The notes below the pieces were generated by a model. It was given only the letters and a program-made list of their open reading frames with translations, searched no databases and was not told the origin of the DNA. From positions 1 through 10,687 of the forward strand of contig JAFAAP010000037.1 in the NCBI GenBank assembly GCA_023426505.1: a stretch of DNA of 10,687 nucleotides, written 5' to 3'. The translations under genes were made by a program, and so were the position numbers. Below, piece by piece: positions 8,622 to 10,687 of the stretch (positions are counted from its first letter, which is position 1; each line of letters begins with the position of its first letter). The DNA comes from Pseudomonadota bacterium. GTDB taxonomy: Bacteria; Pseudomonadota; Alphaproteobacteria; Rhizobiales; Beijerinckiaceae.

Positions 8622-9302
8622 TCACCCGCACCGGATCGTCGACACCCGCTCCGGCATGTCCGCGACCGCCGGCTCGAACTCTCCCGTCTCCGGGTTGCGC
8701 ACCATCAGGACGCCCGAGGCGACGCCGAAGAAGGCGCCGTGGAGCTGGAGCTTGCCGCGCTCCACCAGGATGCGCACGCACGGGAAAGTCATGAGGTTGC
8801 GCAGGCTGTGCTCGATGGCGGCGAGCTCGAGCTTCCCCACGTATTCGTCGAGGCTGCCCTGGCGCGGGCCAAGGCGCTCGGCCGCGGGGGCGATGAGCGT
8901 CATCCAGCGGCCGATGAAATCGCCGGGCGACAGGGGCGCGGTGTCGTCCGCAAAGGCCCGCACGCCGCCGCAGCGGGCATGGCCCAGGATGACGATGTGC
9001 TTCACCCTAAGGGCCTGGACGGCGAATTCGAGCGCCGCCGAGGTGCCGTGGTATTCGCCGCCGGTCTCGTAGGGCGGCACCAGGTTCGCCACGTTGCGCA
9101 CCACGAAGAGCTCGCCCGGGCTCGCGTCGAAGATCACCTCCGGGGAGACGCGGCTGTCGCAGCAGCCGATCACCATGATCTCCGGCGACTGCCCTTGTTC
9201 GGCGAGCGATTCGTAGCGGCCCTTCTCGCGGGGAAAGCGGTCGCCCAGGAAGGAGCGGTAGCCCTCGGTCAGGCGTGCAGGGAAGGGGCCGGAGTGGGTC
9301 AT
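8622..9302 (-). CDS. Beta-class carbonic anhydrase
   Basis: The 226-residue protein is of usual length for bacterial beta-carbonic anhydrases, which interconvert CO2 and bicarbonate in the cytoplasm. Zinc ligands are visible: C47 in GCCDSRV (47-53), H108 and C111 in GHARCGG (107-113). The catalytic D49-R51 dyad is intact, and VVRNVANLVPP (67-77) is the conserved stretch between. The segment YHGTSAALEFAVQALRVKHIVILGH is the expected core. The open frame extends 23 codons upstream to 9371, but the ATG at 9302 gives the family N-terminus (MTHSGPFPARLTEGYRSF) and has GAGGA 8 bases ahead, so I start there. The 78-base gap from the Nudix gene upstream could hold its own promoter. It may supply bicarbonate to carboxylases; that is general knowledge of the family. 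Confidence 0.96.
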   Translation of the reverse strand: MTHSGPFPARLTEGYRSFLGDRFPREKGRYESLAEQGQSPEIMVIGCCDSRVSPEVIFDASPGELFVVRNVANLVPPYETGGEYHGTSAALEFAVQALRVKHIVILGHARCGGVRAFADDTAPLSPGDFIGRWMTLIAPAAERLGPRQGSLDEYVGKLELAAIEHSLRNLMTFPCVRILVERGKLQLHGAFFGVASGVLMVRNPETGEFEPAVADMPERVSTIRCG

Positions 9303-9380
9303 GAGCGTGATCCTCGGTAACCGAAACGATGCAGCAGGCCTTCCTATCGGACCATTTGTCCGGGCTGGCAAGCGGCCTCC

Positions 9381-9878
9381 TCAGGCAAGAACGATTGGCC
9401 GGGATGGGAGTTCGCCCGTCAGGATGCGGCGGACGAGGCCGATGATCCCGCGCGGCTCCACCACCTCATCGGTGGCCTCCAGCGCGTCGAGGCTCCACCA
9501 GCGCACGTCGAGCACCGGGTCGTTCTCGGTCTCCGTCAGGCGGGAGGTATCCACCGCCGGCGACGGCAGCCGGACGGGAAAGTAGCGCTCCTGGGCGAAG
9601 ACCACCCGGCGGAACAGGGTGAGGTCGGTCTCGCGCCGGCCGATCCAGGGGCCCGGAACGGTTCCGGCGACGCCGATCTCCTCCTCGAGCTCACGCACCA
9701 GGGCCGCCTCGTGCGTCTCTCCGGGCTCGAGGCCGCCGCCGGGCGTGAACCAGAAGCGGCGCAGGCCCGGCCGGGCCGGGTCCACGTCGCGGGAAGCTTC
9801 GTAGGCGATGAGGAGCAGGCGGCCCGCCGGATCGAGGACCAGGCCGCGCGCGGTGTCGCGCGTCGGCAGCCCGCTCAC
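9381..9878 (-). CDS. Nudix hydrolase
   Basis: The 165-residue protein carries a perfect Nudix box, G-x5-E-x7-R-E-U-x-E-E-x-G-U, at residues 48-70 (from GGLEPGE to RELEEEIGV), which coordinates the metal for cleaving a nucleoside diphosphate linked to another moiety. FWFTPGGG (42-49) precedes it as usual. The N-terminus (TARGLVLDPAGRLLLIAYE) is the first beta-strand pair of the fold, and the substrate is not readable. The GTG start at 9878 overlaps the stop of the dehydratase gene upstream in GTGA, a 4-base overlap that implies coupled translation; the open frame goes further up but only as a shadow of the dehydratase. The carbonic anhydrase gene follows after 78 bases. The closest named groups would be ADP-ribose or NTP pyrophosphatases, but this is open. 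Confidence 0.92.
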   Translation of the reverse strand: MSGLPTRDTARGLVLDPAGRLLLIAYEASRDVDPARPGLRRFWFTPGGGLEPGETHEAALVRELEEEIGVAGTVPGPWIGRRETDLTLFRRVVFAQERYFPVRLPSPAVDTSRLTETENDPVLDVRWWSLDALEATDEVVEPRGIIGLVRRILTGELPSRPIVLA

Positions 9879-10687
9879 GCCGCCACCTCGGCGAGCCGGG
9901 CCAGCTCCACGTTGGCGCCGCAGAGCAGCACGCCGACCCGTTCGCCCGCCTTCGGCCGGTAGGCGCCGGACACCAGGGCTGCGAGCGCCGCCGCGCCGCC
10001 GGGCTCGGCGGCGATGCGCCAGTCGCGCCAGAGCAGCCCTTGCGCCTCGCGGATCGCCGCGTCCTTGACCAAGGCCACGTGGTCCACCGCCTCGCGGCAG
10101 ATCTCGTAGACGAGGTCGCCGGTGTTGCGGGCGCCGAGCGAATCGGCCGCGACCGAGTCCACGTCCACGTCGACAGGCCGCCCGGCTTCCAGCGCCGCAT
10201 GGAGCGCACGCGAGCCCTCGGGCTCCACGCCCACCACCTTGACCTTGTCCTTCCACCAGCTCGCGATGCCGCTAATGAGCCCGCCGCCGCCGACCGCGAC
10301 CAGCACCGTGTCGAGGGGAGGGGCGTCCTCCTCCCATTCGAGGCCCACCGTGCCCTGGCCCGTGACGGTCGACTCGGCCCCGAACGGGTGCACGCGCAGC
10401 GCGCCGCTCTCGGCCACGTAGAGGTCGCAGGCCTCCTGCGCGTCCGCGTAGCGCGCGCCGCCGATCACCACCTCCGCCCCGTGGGAGCGGATGACGGCGA
10501 TCTTCGCCGGGCTCGAGATCTCGGGCACGAAGATGCGCGCCTTGAGGCCCAGCTGCTTCGCCGCATAGGCCACGGCCGCGCCGTGGTTGCCGCCCGACGC
10601 CGCCGCGACACCGGCTTCCGTCACCCTCTGGCTCAGCAGGGTGTTGAAGGCGCCGCGCGTCTTGAACGAGCCCGCATGCTGCAGGAA
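9875..10687 (-). CDS. PLP-dependent threonine/serine dehydratase, 5' end outside the window
   Basis: The visible 270 residues are a fold-type II PLP enzyme that probably deaminates threonine or serine to a 2-keto acid and ammonia. The PLP lysine is K9 of the visible part (GSFKTRGAF), the substrate loop is SGGNHG at 31-36, the phosphate-binding tetraglycine is VGGGG ending at 136, and the C-terminal PLP-nitrogen segment is LLCGANVE at 254-261, with cysteine where many relatives have serine. No C-terminal ACT domain is present, so it is a short form of about 310-320 residues, like catabolic threonine dehydratase or serine racemase; roughly 45 N-terminal residues are missing at the window edge. 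The GTG at 10624 is internal, because the PLP lysine lies upstream of it. Its stop overlaps the Nudix start. Threonine dehydratase versus racemase or another dehydratase cannot be settled here. Confidence 0.9.
   Translation of the reverse strand, partial: FLQHAGSFKTRGAFNTLLSQRVTEAGVAAASGGNHGAAVAYAAKQLGLKARIFVPEISSPAKIAVIRSHGAEVVIGGARYADAQEACDLYVAESGALRVHPFGAESTVTGQGTVGLEWEEDAPPLDTVLVAVGGGGLISGIASWWKDKVKVVGVEPEGSRALHAALEAGRPVDVDVDSVAADSLGARNTGDLVYEICREAVDHVALVKDAAIREAQGLLWRDWRIAAEPGGAAALAALVSGAYRPKAGERVGVLLCGANVELARLAEVAA

Noticed and set aside
8485..8781. 98-codon minus-strand frame overlapping the end of the carbonic anhydrase gene
   Set aside because: Its N-terminal half lies out of frame inside the carbonic anhydrase gene and its C-terminal half reads the A+T-rich gap; the hydrophobic end is not enough to support a gene.
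9348..9362. CGGAC/GTCCG inverted repeat between the Nudix and carbonic anhydrase genes
   Set aside because: The stem has only 5 bp and no T-run on either strand; too weak to call a terminator or operator.
9303..9371. 23-codon N-terminal extension of the carbonic anhydrase
   Set aside because: The ATG at 9302 has a good ribosome site and gives the family length; the extension looks like intergenic sequence.

Overview
The window is GC-rich DNA with strong G/C third-position bias and the gene content of an alphaproteobacterium, most likely Hyphomicrobiales (Rhizobiales). The divergent ccmA/acnA pair, a dispersed palindromic CCCTCCCCC element, a Bradyrhizobium-style Irr/ICE-like box and the 'rhizobial' C-terminal domain of the RTX protein suggest the Methylobacteriaceae/Microvirga neighbourhood. 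The genus is an inference from gene order and style, not from a marker gene.

Layout. Positions 1-52 hold what may be the last codons of a plus-strand gene. From 1863 down to 49 runs a minus-strand, translationally coupled set: ccmA (ATPase of the heme/cytochrome c maturation ABC exporter), ccmB (its membrane partner) and a GNAT acetyltransferase. ccmA ends in a palindromic repeat that is translated as a C-terminal tail. A 219-bp divergent intergenic region (1864-2082) separates ccmA from acnA (2083-4788, plus), a full-length aconitase. It contains an inverted repeat that resembles the iron/heme regulator Irr box. Three hairpins in a row (4802-4900), the second a classical Rho-independent terminator, separate acnA from a convergent 1174-residue RTX protein gene (8432-4908, minus).

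The RTX protein is the accessory part of the window. It has a predicted beta-helix N-terminus with repeated N-x-G motifs, blocks of calcium-binding nonapeptides, two tandem 81-residue modules, four cadherin-like repeats, a second nonapeptide block and a C-terminal domain typical of type I secretion substrates. Its N-terminal third and its upstream region are visibly richer in A+T than the rest, suggesting a mosaic origin.

From 10687 down to 8622 lie three minus-strand housekeeping or metabolic genes: a PLP-dependent threonine/serine dehydratase (its 5' end lies outside the window), a Nudix hydrolase whose GTG start overlaps the dehydratase stop by 4 bases, and a beta-class carbonic anhydrase.

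Functional links. acnA (4Fe-4S enzyme) and ccmAB (heme delivery for cytochrome c) share a control region with an Irr-like site, which fits joint control by iron/heme status. No type I secretion genes, transposase, integrase, tRNA, rRNA or CRISPR array is visible. I found no clearly novel multi-gene system. The most distinctive items are the RTX protein's architecture, the Irr-like site and the repeat-derived tail of CcmA.
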